DNA from: Bradyrhizobium sp. CB1650
GTDB taxonomy: Bacteria; Pseudomonadota; Alphaproteobacteria; Rhizobiales; Xanthobacteraceae
Length of the DNA stretch: 64,000 nt
Direction: 5' to 3'
NCBI RefSeq assembly: GCF_029761915.1
Contig: NZ_CP121695.1
Location: forward strand, 9,366,300 to 9,430,299
In this document: piece by piece, positions 37,366 to 45,614 of the stretch
Layout of the letters: every line of letters begins with the position of its first letter
Numbering within the stretch: position 1 is the stretch's first letter
The notes under the pieces: generated by a model
The model's input: only the letters and a program-made list of their open reading frames with translations
Databases searched by the model: none
Told to the model about the DNA's origin: nothing
Translations under genes and position numbers: made by a program

Positions 37366-38673
37366 TCAGCGCTCCGACGCTGGAGTCGACCTGGCATTGG
37401 CTCGCATGGGCGCGCGCGCATAGCCCTCCGGGATGACGATCGAGGGATCGGCTGGGTCCAGCGCATCGTGCGTGACGACCGTGCCCACGAGTGCGGTTGT
37501 GGCAAGATCGAACTCGGTCTTTCGCATTGAGGCGAGCGAGGCCTGGACACGAGTGCGGTAGAATACGTAGGCCGCAAGCAGCGCCTGGGCGATCGCGGTA
37601 AACAAGAATAGCGCGCGCGGTCCTGCCGCCGACATGAAGGTGGCGGCAATGAGAGGCCCGACCACCGAACCGAGGCCGTTGGTAAGCAGGATTGTAGCGG
37701 CGATCGGTACGACGTCGCTCGCTGGAGTCTTGTCGTAGGCGTGGGCAGCGGCAAGCGAATAGCCGGGCAGCGCTAGTGCCCCGAAGAGAATGCCGAATAG
37801 CAGCAGCGTCGTTCCCGATGCGGAGATCAGCCACGTGGCGACGCCCGTAGCGGCAGCTCCGATCAGGAGAACAAGCAGAACCCAGCGGCGATCGAGGCGG
37901 TCGGATAGACGGCCGACCGGGAACTGGACGATTGCGCCGGCCAGCACGGCCGTACTCATGAACTGGGCCACCTGATCGATGCTGAGGCCGCTGCTGGCGG
38001 TCGACAGCGGCGCAAGGCCCCAGAATGCACCGTTAGCGGCTCCAATCATGAAACTTGCGACCAGCGCGACCGGCGCCGCGCGATATAGCTGCCCGACGCG
38101 AAAGCTGACGATGGTAATCGGTGCTGGTTGCGCGGCGCGGGTCAGCGCCACCGGAACGATGGCCAACGAGGACAGCATGGCGGCCACCATGAAGTTCCCG
38201 GCCTCGGCGATCGGATAAAGCGTCACCAAACTCTGACCAAGTGTGATGGCACCATAATTGACCATCACGTAAGCCGACAGCACGAGTCCGCGCGTCTCGT
38301 TCGAGGCGCGATCGTTGAGCCAGCTCTCGACCACCAGATAGAGACCGGCGAGGCAGAGGCCGGTTACGCCGCGGAGCACGATCCAGGCTGCGACCACCGG
38401 TGCGAGCGCGTAGGCAAGCGCCACCGCAGCCGCCAACGCAACCATCGCTGTAAAGGCGCGAATGTGTCCTGCGCGCAAGATCAGATAAGGCGCGAGCAGG
38501 CAGCCGCTGACGAAGCCGACGTAATAGGCTGAACTGATGACGCCGAGCGCAAGATCGTCAAAACCTTCCGCGCTGCCGCGCAACGGCAGCAAGGTGAATT
38601 GCAGGCCGCTGCCTGCCAGCAGGAACGCGAGCCCCAGGAGCAACGACACGATCGGGCGCAAGGTCTTCGGCAT
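37366..38673 (-). CDS. MFS transporter (YcaD-like)
   Basis: A 435-residue 12-helix transporter. The N-terminus has LLPLRGSAEGFDDLALGVIS and helix 5 GLYLVVESWLNDRASNETRG, both typical of the YcaD group; mid-protein motif A is PVGRLSDRLDRRWVL. A hydrophilic tail of about 50 residues follows the last helix. Substrate unknown. It is convergent with the LysR gene, seven bases apart. Confidence 0.87.
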   Translation of the reverse strand: MPKTLRPIVSLLLGLAFLLAGSGLQFTLLPLRGSAEGFDDLALGVISSAYYVGFVSGCLLAPYLILRAGHIRAFTAMVALAAAVALAYALAPVVAAWIVLRGVTGLCLAGLYLVVESWLNDRASNETRGLVLSAYVMVNYGAITLGQSLVTLYPIAEAGNFMVAAMLSSLAIVPVALTRAAQPAPITIVSFRVGQLYRAAPVALVASFMIGAANGAFWGLAPLSTASSGLSIDQVAQFMSTAVLAGAIVQFPVGRLSDRLDRRWVLLVLLIGAAATGVATWLISASGTTLLLFGILFGALALPGYSLAAAHAYDKTPASDVVPIAATILLTNGLGSVVGPLIAATFMSAAGPRALFLFTAIAQALLAAYVFYRTRVQASLASMRKTEFDLATTALVGTVVTHDALDPADPSIVIPEGYARAPMRANARSTPASER

Positions 38674-38802
38674 CTAGATCGCACCAACAGTCATCGGGTC
38701 CAGATTCATCGAATCCACAATGTGTTGGCAAGACGGATAAGCAATAAAGAGCTGCGTACCAATTTGGAGGCGTGTCGGGCGAGATCGTTATCGGAGCCCT
38801 AG

Positions 38803-38843
38803 CCTCGAAGACAAAGGTCGAGCGTTCGAAATGTGATGCCTGC
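38803..38843 (+). other. Degenerate tRNA-like remnant
   Basis: CCTCGAAGACAAAGGTC followed by GAGCGTTCGAAATGTGATGC can be aligned with the tRNA-Arg at 20.28 kb from the anticodon loop to the acceptor (CCTCCGAAGGCAAAGGTC and CACGTTCGAATCGTGTCGGG). The T-loop TTCGAA is kept but the T-stem no longer pairs and no CCA end is present. It could be a tRNA remnant left by insertion or excision of mobile DNA, or a chance likeness. Confidence 0.35.
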
Positions 38844-38976
38844 ACACGATCGATGGCCTACGAACTGGAAGGAAACGAACAGTGGTTGCGATTGACGTCG
38901 CCCGGGGCGGTTGCGCCGTGTCGAAGGCTTTCGCAGACATGCCTATTAGAGCGCATCTCCGGATACAGATTCGTCG

Positions 38977-39030
38977 TGGAATAGCGAAGCGGTAGCGCCC
39001 CGCTCATCGACCGTGGCACGCCACGGCCGA
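38977..39030 (+). repeat. Island palindromic repeat, degenerate copy 7
   Basis: GGAATAGCGAAGCGGTAGCG, then CTCATCGACCGTGGCACGCC, keeps the order and spacing of the repeat loop and right arm but lacks the left arm. The other bases of the 438-base gap between the MFS gene and the small exported protein show no gene apart from the tRNA-like scrap. Confidence 0.55.
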
Positions 39031-39111
39031 TGAAGGAAGAGTGACCTTTCTGTCTCGCCGCGGTGCGGCGTCTCGATGCGCGGTCTTGAGATGCGGTTGC
39101 GGCCGACGAGA

Positions 39112-39438
39112 TCACCGGGACTGGTTGTCCGGGCTCTTCAAATGTTTCCTAGTGCCGCTCACACCGACAGATCGCTTTGAAGGACGCTCGCGCATCTCGG
39201 CACGTGCGTTGTTCGGATTGTTCGCGTTGCCCATAGCATTGGCGGAGCCCGCTGAGTTAGGGGAACCTGCAGCGCCGCCCGGCCCTATGAGGCCCGACTT
39301 GCCGGCGGGTGTCTGCGCATTTTTGTTCAGGGCATCACGATCGGGATACATTGCGCAGTCTACGCATTGCGCGGACGCGAAGGATGTCAGGGAAATCGAC
39401 ATCAAGGAGGCGGCAACTAGGGTCTTGTAGATCATCAT
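39112..39438 (-). CDS. Small exported protein of unknown function
   Basis: A 108-residue protein beginning with a Sec signal peptide, MMIYKTLVAASLMSISLTSF and ASA, cleaved before QCVDCAMYPD. The mature part has a CVDC pair and is rich in Gly, Asn and Ala (GSPNSAGSANAMGNANNPNN), ending with a basic tail. No domain is recognised. The frame is open further upstream but the signal peptide fixes the start near 39438, with AGAGAG upstream. Confidence 0.6.
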   Translation of the reverse strand: MMIYKTLVAASLMSISLTSFASAQCVDCAMYPDRDALNKNAQTPAGKSGLIGPGGAAGSPNSAGSANAMGNANNPNNARAEMRERPSKRSVGVSGTRKHLKSPDNQSR

Positions 39439-40031
39439 GGACGCTCTCTTGGTTCTTGCTGTTGCCCAGCTAAGCCGAACGGCAAATGGTCGGCCCGGGA
39501 AAATCGGGCCGATGCTCGGCAAAGGTTGCAATCTGAGAAACATGTCGGCGTGCGCTTTGGTTCGCTGCCTCACCGGTAGGGCTGACTTGCGTGTGCGTCA
39601 GGGCGACTGCTTGACGCTCTCGATTGGCGATGCGGTGCGGAGAAGGCTGAGCACGATATTCCGCGCGCCGGGCTCGGCCCGCCGACGGACATGGAGCTCA
39701 AGCTGAACTGACAGCGGAAGAAGCGGCCGTGGACCAGGATCACGTCGGAACAGCGGCGGCTTGGCCGTTGCCCGCGCCGATCATGCGCTGGAACTTCGGC
39801 CGCCGCGGACGCGCCAGGCTCGATAGCGATAGCATCATAGCGATGCATGCCGAACTTCGCCGATTTCGCGACGCGCCTTGCGGTCGTCAATCCCGGAACA
39901 TGCGACCAATGTTCCCGCGAACCTGCCCGATTTTCGCGCGTTGTCGAGTCCAAACCCGGTCGGAACGGTCCGCGGGATTCGGATCGTCAGCCACCGCATG
40001 ACCGTCCGCTAAGCGGCAAAGGAAACCATCA
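39439..40031. other. Gene-free stretch
   Basis: These 593 bases between the small exported protein and a divergent MFS gene hold no supportable gene. AGCATCATAGCGATGC near 39831 recalls the left end of the island repeat but nothing else of it follows. The stretch must include the promoters of both flanking genes. Confidence 0.4.
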
Positions 40032-41426
40032 ATGCTTCGGGCGTTTCTGCCCGCCGGCCCACGGGCTGTGGAGCAGGGCCCGCCGCTGGTTGTCGACGAA
40101 CAGGAAGTCAGACGCGCTGTTGGTGCCACCGCCATGGGCAACGCGATGGAGTGGTTCGACTTCGGAATCTACAGTTATCTCGCGGTCGTCCTCGGCAAGG
40201 TCTTCTTCCCCGGCAGCGGCGACGAACTGATCTCCAGCCTTGCCGCATTCGCAGTCGCCTTCCTGATCCGGCCGATCGGTGGGCTCTTCTTCGGACTGCT
40301 CGGCGACCGGATTGGTCGCCGAAGCATACTCGCCACAACGATCATCGCGATGGCGGCGGCCACCTTCTCGATCGGCTTGATCCCAAGCTACGCGTCGATC
40401 GGCATCTGGTCGTCTGTACTGCTCTACGCCGCGCGTCTGGTGCAGGGCTTCTCGACCGGCGGCGAGTACAGCGGCGCCTCGACGTTTGTCGCGGAGTTCG
40501 CGCCCGATCGGCGACGCGGATTTCTCGCATCGTTCCTGGAGGTCGGCACCATCTCCGGATTCGTCGCAGGAGCAGCGCTGGTCACTGGCCTGACGGCGGC
40601 GGTCGGCGACGATGCGATGGAGTCATGGGGCTGGCGGGTGCCGTTCCTGCTTGCCGGTCCGCTCGGCGTCGTCGGGCTATACCTGCGGCTCAGGCTCTCG
40701 GAGACGCCGGCCTTCGCCTCGATGGATGAACAAGCGCATGCGCGGTCCGGCGGGAGCCGATTGCACGACATCGTCTTCGAGCACAGCGGGGTCGTTCTGC
40801 TCTGCATGGCCCTGGTGCTGGCGCTCAACGTCACCAACTACCTCGTGCTGACCTACATGCCGAACTATCTATCAGGAACGCTCGACTACGACACCACGCA
40901 CAGCCTCTTCCTCAACCTGCTGACCATGCTGGTGATGCTCGCGGCGATTCCGTTCGTGGGGCGGCTGGGCGACCGAATCGGACGACGCCCCGTGTTGCTC
41001 GCGGCCTGCGTCGGCTATTTGGCGCTGTCCGTGCCGTCGCTATGGCTGCTGCAACAGGGCTACATCGCAGCGATCCTGCCAGGGCTGCTGATCCTCGGCC
41101 TGTGCCAGGCACTCTTCATTGGCACGACACCATCGACGCTACCGGCCATGTTTCCGACGGAGATCCGCTACGGCGGCCTGTCGATCGCGTACAACCTGTC
41201 GGCCTCACTGTTCGGCGGAACGGCGCCGTTGATTGCGGAGTGGCTGGTGCGCACCACCGGCGATGCCTATATGCCCGCCTACTACGCGATGCTGGCGGCG
41301 TCGGTCGGGCTGGCTGCAGTGCTGCTCATGCGTGAGACCTCCGGGCGGCCGCTGGACGGATCCGCGCCGACCATCAGCACCGACGAAGCTCGCGATACGC
41401 ACCCCGCGGACGCCGCTGCAGAATGA
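40032..41426 (+). CDS. MFS transporter, metabolite:H+ symporter (ProP-like)
   Basis: A 464-residue 12-helix transporter of the MHS subfamily (proline/betaine, citrate or alpha-ketoglutarate symporters). Signatures are ATAMGNAMEWFDFGIYSYLA at the N-terminus, LGDRIGRRSILATTI in motif A and LVQGFSTGGEYSGASTFVAE in helix 4. The C-terminal tail is short and lacks the long coiled coil of osmosensing ProP, so an osmolyte role is not assured. The start at 40032 follows AAAGGAAA. Confidence 0.88.
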   Translation: MLRAFLPAGPRAVEQGPPLVVDEQEVRRAVGATAMGNAMEWFDFGIYSYLAVVLGKVFFPGSGDELISSLAAFAVAFLIRPIGGLFFGLLGDRIGRRSILATTIIAMAAATFSIGLIPSYASIGIWSSVLLYAARLVQGFSTGGEYSGASTFVAEFAPDRRRGFLASFLEVGTISGFVAGAALVTGLTAAVGDDAMESWGWRVPFLLAGPLGVVGLYLRLRLSETPAFASMDEQAHARSGGSRLHDIVFEHSGVVLLCMALVLALNVTNYLVLTYMPNYLSGTLDYDTTHSLFLNLLTMLVMLAAIPFVGRLGDRIGRRPVLLAACVGYLALSVPSLWLLQQGYIAAILPGLLILGLCQALFIGTTPSTLPAMFPTEIRYGGLSIAYNLSASLFGGTAPLIAEWLVRTTGDAYMPAYYAMLAASVGLAAVLLMRETSGRPLDGSAPTISTDEARDTHPADAAAE

Positions 41427-41583
41427 GCAGCCAACCCATCATGTATCGCCGAAATGAACTCGTCGCACGGTCCTCGGCAAGCCAGATATCGAAACAACCC
41501 TGGCTTTAGCGTGGCGAGGGCGAATGACTATTAGCGGTCCGGTTGTCGGCCCGGAAAGTCTTTCGTGCCTGGGAGGACCGATT

Positions 41584-41640
41584 TATAGCGCGCTAGCGAA
41601 CGCGTAGCGTCCAACTCATCGGCGTGGCGCGCCACTTCGC
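41584..41640 (+). repeat. Island palindromic repeat, degenerate copy 8
   Basis: TATAGCGCGCTAGCGAACGC, GTAGCGTCCAACTCATCGGC and GTGGCGCGCCACTTC follow the repeat order; the left arm is changed and a few bases are lost. It is the rightmost copy seen and marks the end of the accessory stretch. Confidence 0.65.
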
Positions 41641-41687
41641 GGCCTGCGCTTCGGCGGGCTGATCGCCCGCCTGCGCATCATCCCCGA

Positions 41688-41981
41688 TCAATGCTTCACG
41701 TGCTCGAACACCACGATCACGCCGGTTGGTTCGGGCTCGTGCGCCATCAGGCGCGTCAGGTCCGAATCGCCCCAGTCGGCCAGGCTGACGACTTCGCCGC
41801 TCTGGCGCTCTGCGCCGGCCGACTGCGCGGGCTCGAGAACCTTGAGTCCACTCTCGTCGACGAAGAACGTGTGCTCGCCGAACATGCTGTTGAGTTGCGG
41901 CATGGCGGGATGCTCATCGGGGAGCACCTGAGCGCCGAGTTGCCTGACGGTCTGCTTCACTTGCTCGGACGTTAGCTTCAT
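41688..41981 (-). CDS. Small protein of unknown function
   Basis: A 97-residue acidic soluble protein, MKLTSEQVKQTVRQLGAQVL then MFGEHTFFVDESGLKVLEPA and a conserved-looking end with GVIVVFEHVKH. No domain is recognised. The start at 41981 is chosen for GGAG seven bases upstream; an ATG seven codons upstream (42002) has none. It lies at the right border of the accessory stretch. Confidence 0.6.
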   Translation of the reverse strand: MKLTSEQVKQTVRQLGAQVLPDEHPAMPQLNSMFGEHTFFVDESGLKVLEPAQSAGAERQSGEVVSLADWGDSDLTRLMAHEPEPTGVIVVFEHVKH

Positions 41982-42194
41982 GGGCTGCTCCGTTTCTGTC
42001 ATGTCCGGTTTCACGGCGGCCAAGGCGAGCGTTCCCTGCGCCTTTGTTCGCCTGGCTCAAGTTTCCGAACGAGCGCTGCGGACAAATGTTCCTGCGGAAC
42101 GTGATTCGTGATGACGGGTTGCATCCGCCGCGCTGATGGCGCGGGATCGCCACGATATGCACATCATTGAACGACCCGGCACGAGCGGATGGGG

Positions 42195-42881
42195 CTATTC
42201 GCTCCGGTTCTCGCCGACCGACAGCGCGCATATCCGTGACAGATGCGTGTAGGGCAGACCGGTCTCCTCGGCCCAGGCGTTGAACTGCGCCTGCACCTTG
42301 GCGAGGTCGCCTTTCGATTTCACTTCCTCGGCAATGTCGAGGCCGGCGCCACGCAGGCAGGCAACGACATCCCTGGACGTGACAAAGCCGTCCCAGCCGA
42401 CGAAGCGCAGCAGCATCTGGCCGGTGTTGCCTCCGAGCCGGTTGCCGCGCTTGGCGAGGAGATCGAGCAGGCCGATCTCGTCGGATGAGGGCCATTTCGT
42501 CAGGAACTTGCCGAAGCTGCCGTGCTCCTTGGCGATCTCCTGCACGAAGGCAGCGTTTTCGCGCACCGACATGATCTTGGCGCCATTGCGGACGATGCGC
42601 GCGTCGCGCATCAGGTTCTCCCAAAAATCCTCGGGCTGGAAGGTCAGCTCGGCCGGCTGGAAGCGCAGGAATGCATCTTCAAAGCCATCCCACTTCGTCT
42701 CGATCACGCTCCAGGCGAAGCCTGCGCAAAACACCCGCTTGGTCATTTCCGCGAGGATGCGATCGTCGCCCAGTTTCGCCAGCCGCTTCGGGTCGGGCTT
42801 TTCCGGCATCAGCCTTTCCAGCGCCGTGGGTCCGCCCTTGCGCTTTTCGGCGCGGGCACGAATGGTCTTGAAGGGGGTCAT
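42195..42881 (-). CDS. DNA-3-methyladenine glycosylase I family protein
   Basis: A 228-residue base-excision enzyme of the adenine glycosylase (Tag-like) family that removes alkylated purines. Recognisable parts are FCAGFAWSVIETKWDGFEDA, FQPEDFWENLMRDARIVRNG and the helical core GGNTGQMLLRFVGWDGFVTS with the Asp-containing VVACLRG end. The zinc-binding His/Cys set of E. coli Tag is not obvious, so it belongs to a divergent branch. Start ATG at 42881. Confidence 0.8.
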   Translation of the reverse strand: MTPFKTIRARAEKRKGGPTALERLMPEKPDPKRLAKLGDDRILAEMTKRVFCAGFAWSVIETKWDGFEDAFLRFQPAELTFQPEDFWENLMRDARIVRNGAKIMSVRENAAFVQEIAKEHGSFGKFLTKWPSSDEIGLLDLLAKRGNRLGGNTGQMLLRFVGWDGFVTSRDVVACLRGAGLDIAEEVKSKGDLAKVQAQFNAWAEETGLPYTHLSRICALSVGENRSE

Positions 42882-43105
42882 GCGGTCACCGCCTTGGGGC
42901 GCGTCACGACAGCAAACTTCGATGGCTTCGTCCAGTGCGGCGCCGCCAACGGCCTTGGCACGCTCGAGGGCGCTGCAACACGGGTCCTATGACCGGTCTC
43001 CGGCTGATTTGACGCGGCAGGCCTGCACCGGGCTGGTCTGGTTCTTGCTTTTCCAATCATCCGGAATTGCCGGCTTCGCCCATTTCCCGACCAATTGGAT
43101 TTTCA

Positions 43106-43933
43106 ATGCGCTGCCTGGTCGTTGCAGACCTGCACTACTCGCTGCCGCAGTTCGACTGGCTGGTGAGCGCCGCGCCGCATTTCGACCTGATCATCCTTGC
43201 CGGGGACGCGCTCGACGTCGGCTCCATGGTGGATTTTCGGGCACAGATCGTGGTGGTGAGGAAGTACCTTGCGCTGCTGGCCGGTCAGACGCGCGTCATC
43301 CTCTGCTCCGGCAATCACGACCTCGACGAGCGCAATGCGGAGGGCGAGAAGATCGCGCGCTGGATCGCGGAGGTGCGCGAGCTCGGCATTGCCTGCGACG
43401 GCGACAGCCTGACCATCGGCGACACATTGTTCACGGTGTGCCCATGGTGGGATGGGCCGCTGGTCAAGCAGCGCATCGCGGAGCAGCTTTTCGCCGCCGC
43501 CGCCAACCGGCCGCAGCGATGGATCTGGGCCCATCACGCGCCGCCGGCGGATTCGCCGACGAGCTGGGGCGGCAAGCGCTTCTTCGGCGACGTCGAGCTC
43601 GTGCAGTGGATCATGCAATATCAGCCCTCGATGGTGATCTCGGGCCATGTGCATCAGTCGCCATTCATCACGCACGGCTCATGGTTCGACCGGCTGGGTC
43701 CGACCTGGGTGTTCAACGCCGGCCTGCAACCCGGGCGGCCGCCGACACATATCGTGCTGGATCTCGATGCAAACCGGGCGTTCTGGCTTGCGGCCGGCGA
43801 AGCGCAATGGATCGATCTCAACGCGCCGCTGAAGCGGCCCGCCGCCTATGTCGAGGATCCGCCGGACTGGCTTACATCCTTGGATCGGATTGCCGATCCG
43901 AGCCTGGCGAGACCTCAAGTGGCGGCAGGTTGA
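43106..43933 (+). CDS. Metallophosphoesterase
   Basis: A 275-residue calcineurin-like phosphoesterase. The metal ligands appear in order: ADLHYS (D-x-H near residue 8), LAGDALD, CSGNHDLDER (GNHD), WAHHAPP and SGHVHQSP. Substrate not known; relatives cleave phosphodiesters or phosphoproteins. The frame is open upstream to 43067 but MRCLVVADLHYS at 43106 is the family's normal start. Its last 62 bases overlap the 3' end of the convergent cyclic-nucleotide-binding gene. Confidence 0.87.
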   Translation: MRCLVVADLHYSLPQFDWLVSAAPHFDLIILAGDALDVGSMVDFRAQIVVVRKYLALLAGQTRVILCSGNHDLDERNAEGEKIARWIAEVRELGIACDGDSLTIGDTLFTVCPWWDGPLVKQRIAEQLFAAAANRPQRWIWAHHAPPADSPTSWGGKRFFGDVELVQWIMQYQPSMVISGHVHQSPFITHGSWFDRLGPTWVFNAGLQPGRPPTHIVLDLDANRAFWLAAGEAQWIDLNAPLKRPAAYVEDPPDWLTSLDRIADPSLARPQVAAG

Positions 43934-44357
43934 TCATGCTCTGGAGCACTTCGCCGACCATCGCCAGATGCGTGCCGTGGTCGGCATATTGCCGCTTGAG
44001 GTCGGCAAGATAGGTGTTGGCCGCGTTGAGCCGCTGCGCCAGCATACGCGCCACCAGCAGCGCCACGTCCGGCTCCTGCTTGAAGAACGAGGCGGCATCC
44101 TCGATTTCGTAGATGACCGCATCGGAGCAGGCTCGCACCGTCGCGGTGTGCGGCTGGCCCAGCAGCACGGACATTTCGCCGAGCACCGCACCGGGCTCGG
44201 CGATGGTGGCGACCGCCATGTCGCCCTTGATCACTTCGAGCTTGCCTTCCATCAGAACGTAGAGATGACCTGAGGTCCCGCCCTCGGTGATGACGAGCGT
44301 GCCGGCCTTGACCTGCCGCTTCGTTCCGCCGGTGCAATAATCCAGAACTGCGCGCAT
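43872..44357 (-). CDS. Cyclic-nucleotide-binding domain protein
   Basis: A 161-residue protein made of one cNMP-binding fold: AGTLVITEGGTSGHLYVLME, then EPGAVLGEMSVLLGQPHTAT, which is the phosphate-binding cassette (the usual Arg is replaced by His in GQPHTATVRA). No helix-turn-helix or other domain follows, so it is a stand-alone sensor or a partner subunit. The frame starts with GTG at 44366, but the ATG at 44357 has GGGAG upstream. The 3' end overlaps the metallophosphoesterase gene by 62 bases on the other strand. Confidence 0.82.
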   Translation of the reverse strand: MRAVLDYCTGGTKRQVKAGTLVITEGGTSGHLYVLMEGKLEVIKGDMAVATIAEPGAVLGEMSVLLGQPHTATVRACSDAVIYEIEDAASFFKQEPDVALLVARMLAQRLNAANTYLADLKRQYADHGTHLAMVGEVLQSMINLPPLEVSPGSDRQSDPRM

Positions 44358-44471
44358 CAACGTCACTCCCGATCCGGCCGAGACTAGGCGCCGAACCGAC
44401 GGACGTCGAAGCGATAAATGTCGCGGCGCTGCTCAATTCTTCGGCATCGTGGCCGACCCTAAGACTTGATG

Positions 44472-45203
44472 TTAAAGACTTGGCGCCGGCTCCAGCGGCA
44501 GGGCCTGCAGGCCGCCAAAACGGCGTTCACGGCCGTGGAAGGAGGCCAGCGCCTCGGCAAGATCCTGGGCCTCGAATTCGGGCCACATCCGCTCGGTGAA
44601 GTGCAGCTCGGCATAGGCGCCTTCCCACAACAGGAAGTCCGACAGCCGTTTCTCGCCCGAGGTGCGGATGATCAGATCCACGTCGCGCAAGGAGGCCTCG
44701 CCGGTGACGAGCTGGGAGAACGCCTCGCGGGTGAGGCTCGTCAGCGCGGCCGCCTTCGCCGCGGCGTTGAGGATGGCATCGCGCGCGGAATAGTCGACGG
44801 CGATGCGCAAGTGCAGCACGCTGCCATGCGCCGTTGCGTTCTCCGCGCGCGCGATGGCGCTGGCGATGCCGTCCGGCAGGCGGTCGCGGCGGCCGATCAC
44901 GGTGAGGCGCACGCCGTTCTTCGCCAGGCTCTGCACCTCATTGGCGAGATAGAAGCGCAGCAGCGTCATCAGCGCGGCGACCTCGGCCTTGGGCCTGCGC
45001 CAATTGTCGGTCGAGAAGGCATAGAGCGTCAGCGTGCCGATGCCCTGCTTGGGCGCGGCCTCGACGATGCGGCGGATCGCCTCGACGCCCGCCTCATGGC
45101 CACGCACGCGCGACAGGCCGCGGCGCGTCGCCCATCGTCCGTTGCCGTCCATGATGATGCCGACATGAAGCTTCTCGGTGTGGGATGCGAGGTCACTTTG
45201 CAT
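44472..45203 (-). CDS. uppS: Cis-prenyltransferase (undecaprenyl/decaprenyl diphosphate synthase-like)
   Basis: A 243-residue isoprenyl transferase that lengthens farnesyl diphosphate with isopentenyl diphosphate in cis. Signatures are GIIMDGNGRWATRRGLSRVR (Asp and Arg of the diphosphate site), TLYAFSTDNWRRP and DLIIRTSGEKRLSDFLLWEG followed by YAELHFTE. The ATG at 45203 with GGAG upstream is preferred to a TTG six codons earlier. It is not in the usual pyrH-frr-cdsA setting, so it is probably a second copy with its own role, perhaps in hopanoid, carotenoid or glycan lipid carriers (inference). A perfect palindrome lies on its start codon. Confidence 0.88.
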   Translation of the reverse strand: MQSDLASHTEKLHVGIIMDGNGRWATRRGLSRVRGHEAGVEAIRRIVEAAPKQGIGTLTLYAFSTDNWRRPKAEVAALMTLLRFYLANEVQSLAKNGVRLTVIGRRDRLPDGIASAIARAENATAHGSVLHLRIAVDYSARDAILNAAAKAAALTSLTREAFSQLVTGEASLRDVDLIIRTSGEKRLSDFLLWEGAYAELHFTERMWPEFEAQDLAEALASFHGRERRFGGLQALPLEPAPSL

Positions 45204-45211
45204 TGCAAAGT
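45195..45211. promoter_or_regulatory. Candidate operator on the cis-prenyltransferase start codon
   Basis: Read on the minus strand, ACTTTGCAATGCAAAGT is a perfect 8+1+8 inverted repeat whose centre includes the ATG. It shares ACTTTG, five bases, CAAAGT with the site at 46261-46279. A protein bound here would block both transcription and access to the ribosome site. The adjacent winged-helix regulator is the likely binder. Confidence 0.6.
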
Positions 45212-45233
45212 CTCCGGTCAAAAAAGGGGACGA

Positions 45234-45614
45234 TCAGGTCGAGAGGATGCCGAGCCGGCCGCCGAGCGGCGGCGCCTCGCGGCCGGCGGCCTTGGCGGCG
45301 TCGCGCACGAGGCGCTCGAGCACGGCGAGATATTCGAGGAAACGGCGGCGCCCGGTCTTGGTCAGGCGGCAGGTGGTGTGCGGACGGTTGCCCTCGTACC
45401 CCTTGGTCACCTCGACGAGCCCGGCTTCCTGGAGCACGGCAAGGTGCCGGCTGAGATTGCCGTCGGTGAGGCCGCAAAGCTGCTTCAGATCGGCGAACGC
45501 CAGACCTTTGGGATGGGCCATCAGCGAGGTCAGGAGCCCGAGCCTCGCCTTCTCGTGGATCACGCGGTCTAACCCCTCATAGGAGAACGGCGCGCTGTCA
45601 GTCTTCGACATCAT
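45234..45614 (-). CDS. Winged-helix transcriptional regulator
   Basis: A 126-residue regulator with one winged-helix domain of the ArsR/MarR-like HTH_34 type: KARLGLLTSLMAHPKGLAFA, LKQLCGLTDGNLSRHLAVLQ (recognition helix) and GLVEVTKGYEGNRPHTTCRL (wing). No metal-binding Cys set is present. The start at 45614 follows TCCGGAGACA and overlaps the 3' end of the membrane-protein gene by 17 bases, so the two are translationally coupled. It probably binds the ACTTTG-N5-CAAAGT sites on either side. Confidence 0.85.
   Translation of the reverse strand: MMSKTDSAPFSYEGLDRVIHEKARLGLLTSLMAHPKGLAFADLKQLCGLTDGNLSRHLAVLQEAGLVEVTKGYEGNRPHTTCRLTKTGRRRFLEYLAVLERLVRDAAKAAGREAPPLGGRLGILST

Noticed and set aside
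42878..43060. 60-codon minus-strand frame ending in an ATGA overlap with the glycosylase gene
   Set aside because: The overlap looks like coupling, but the product is Arg/Pro-rich, has no ribosome site and no recognisable pattern.
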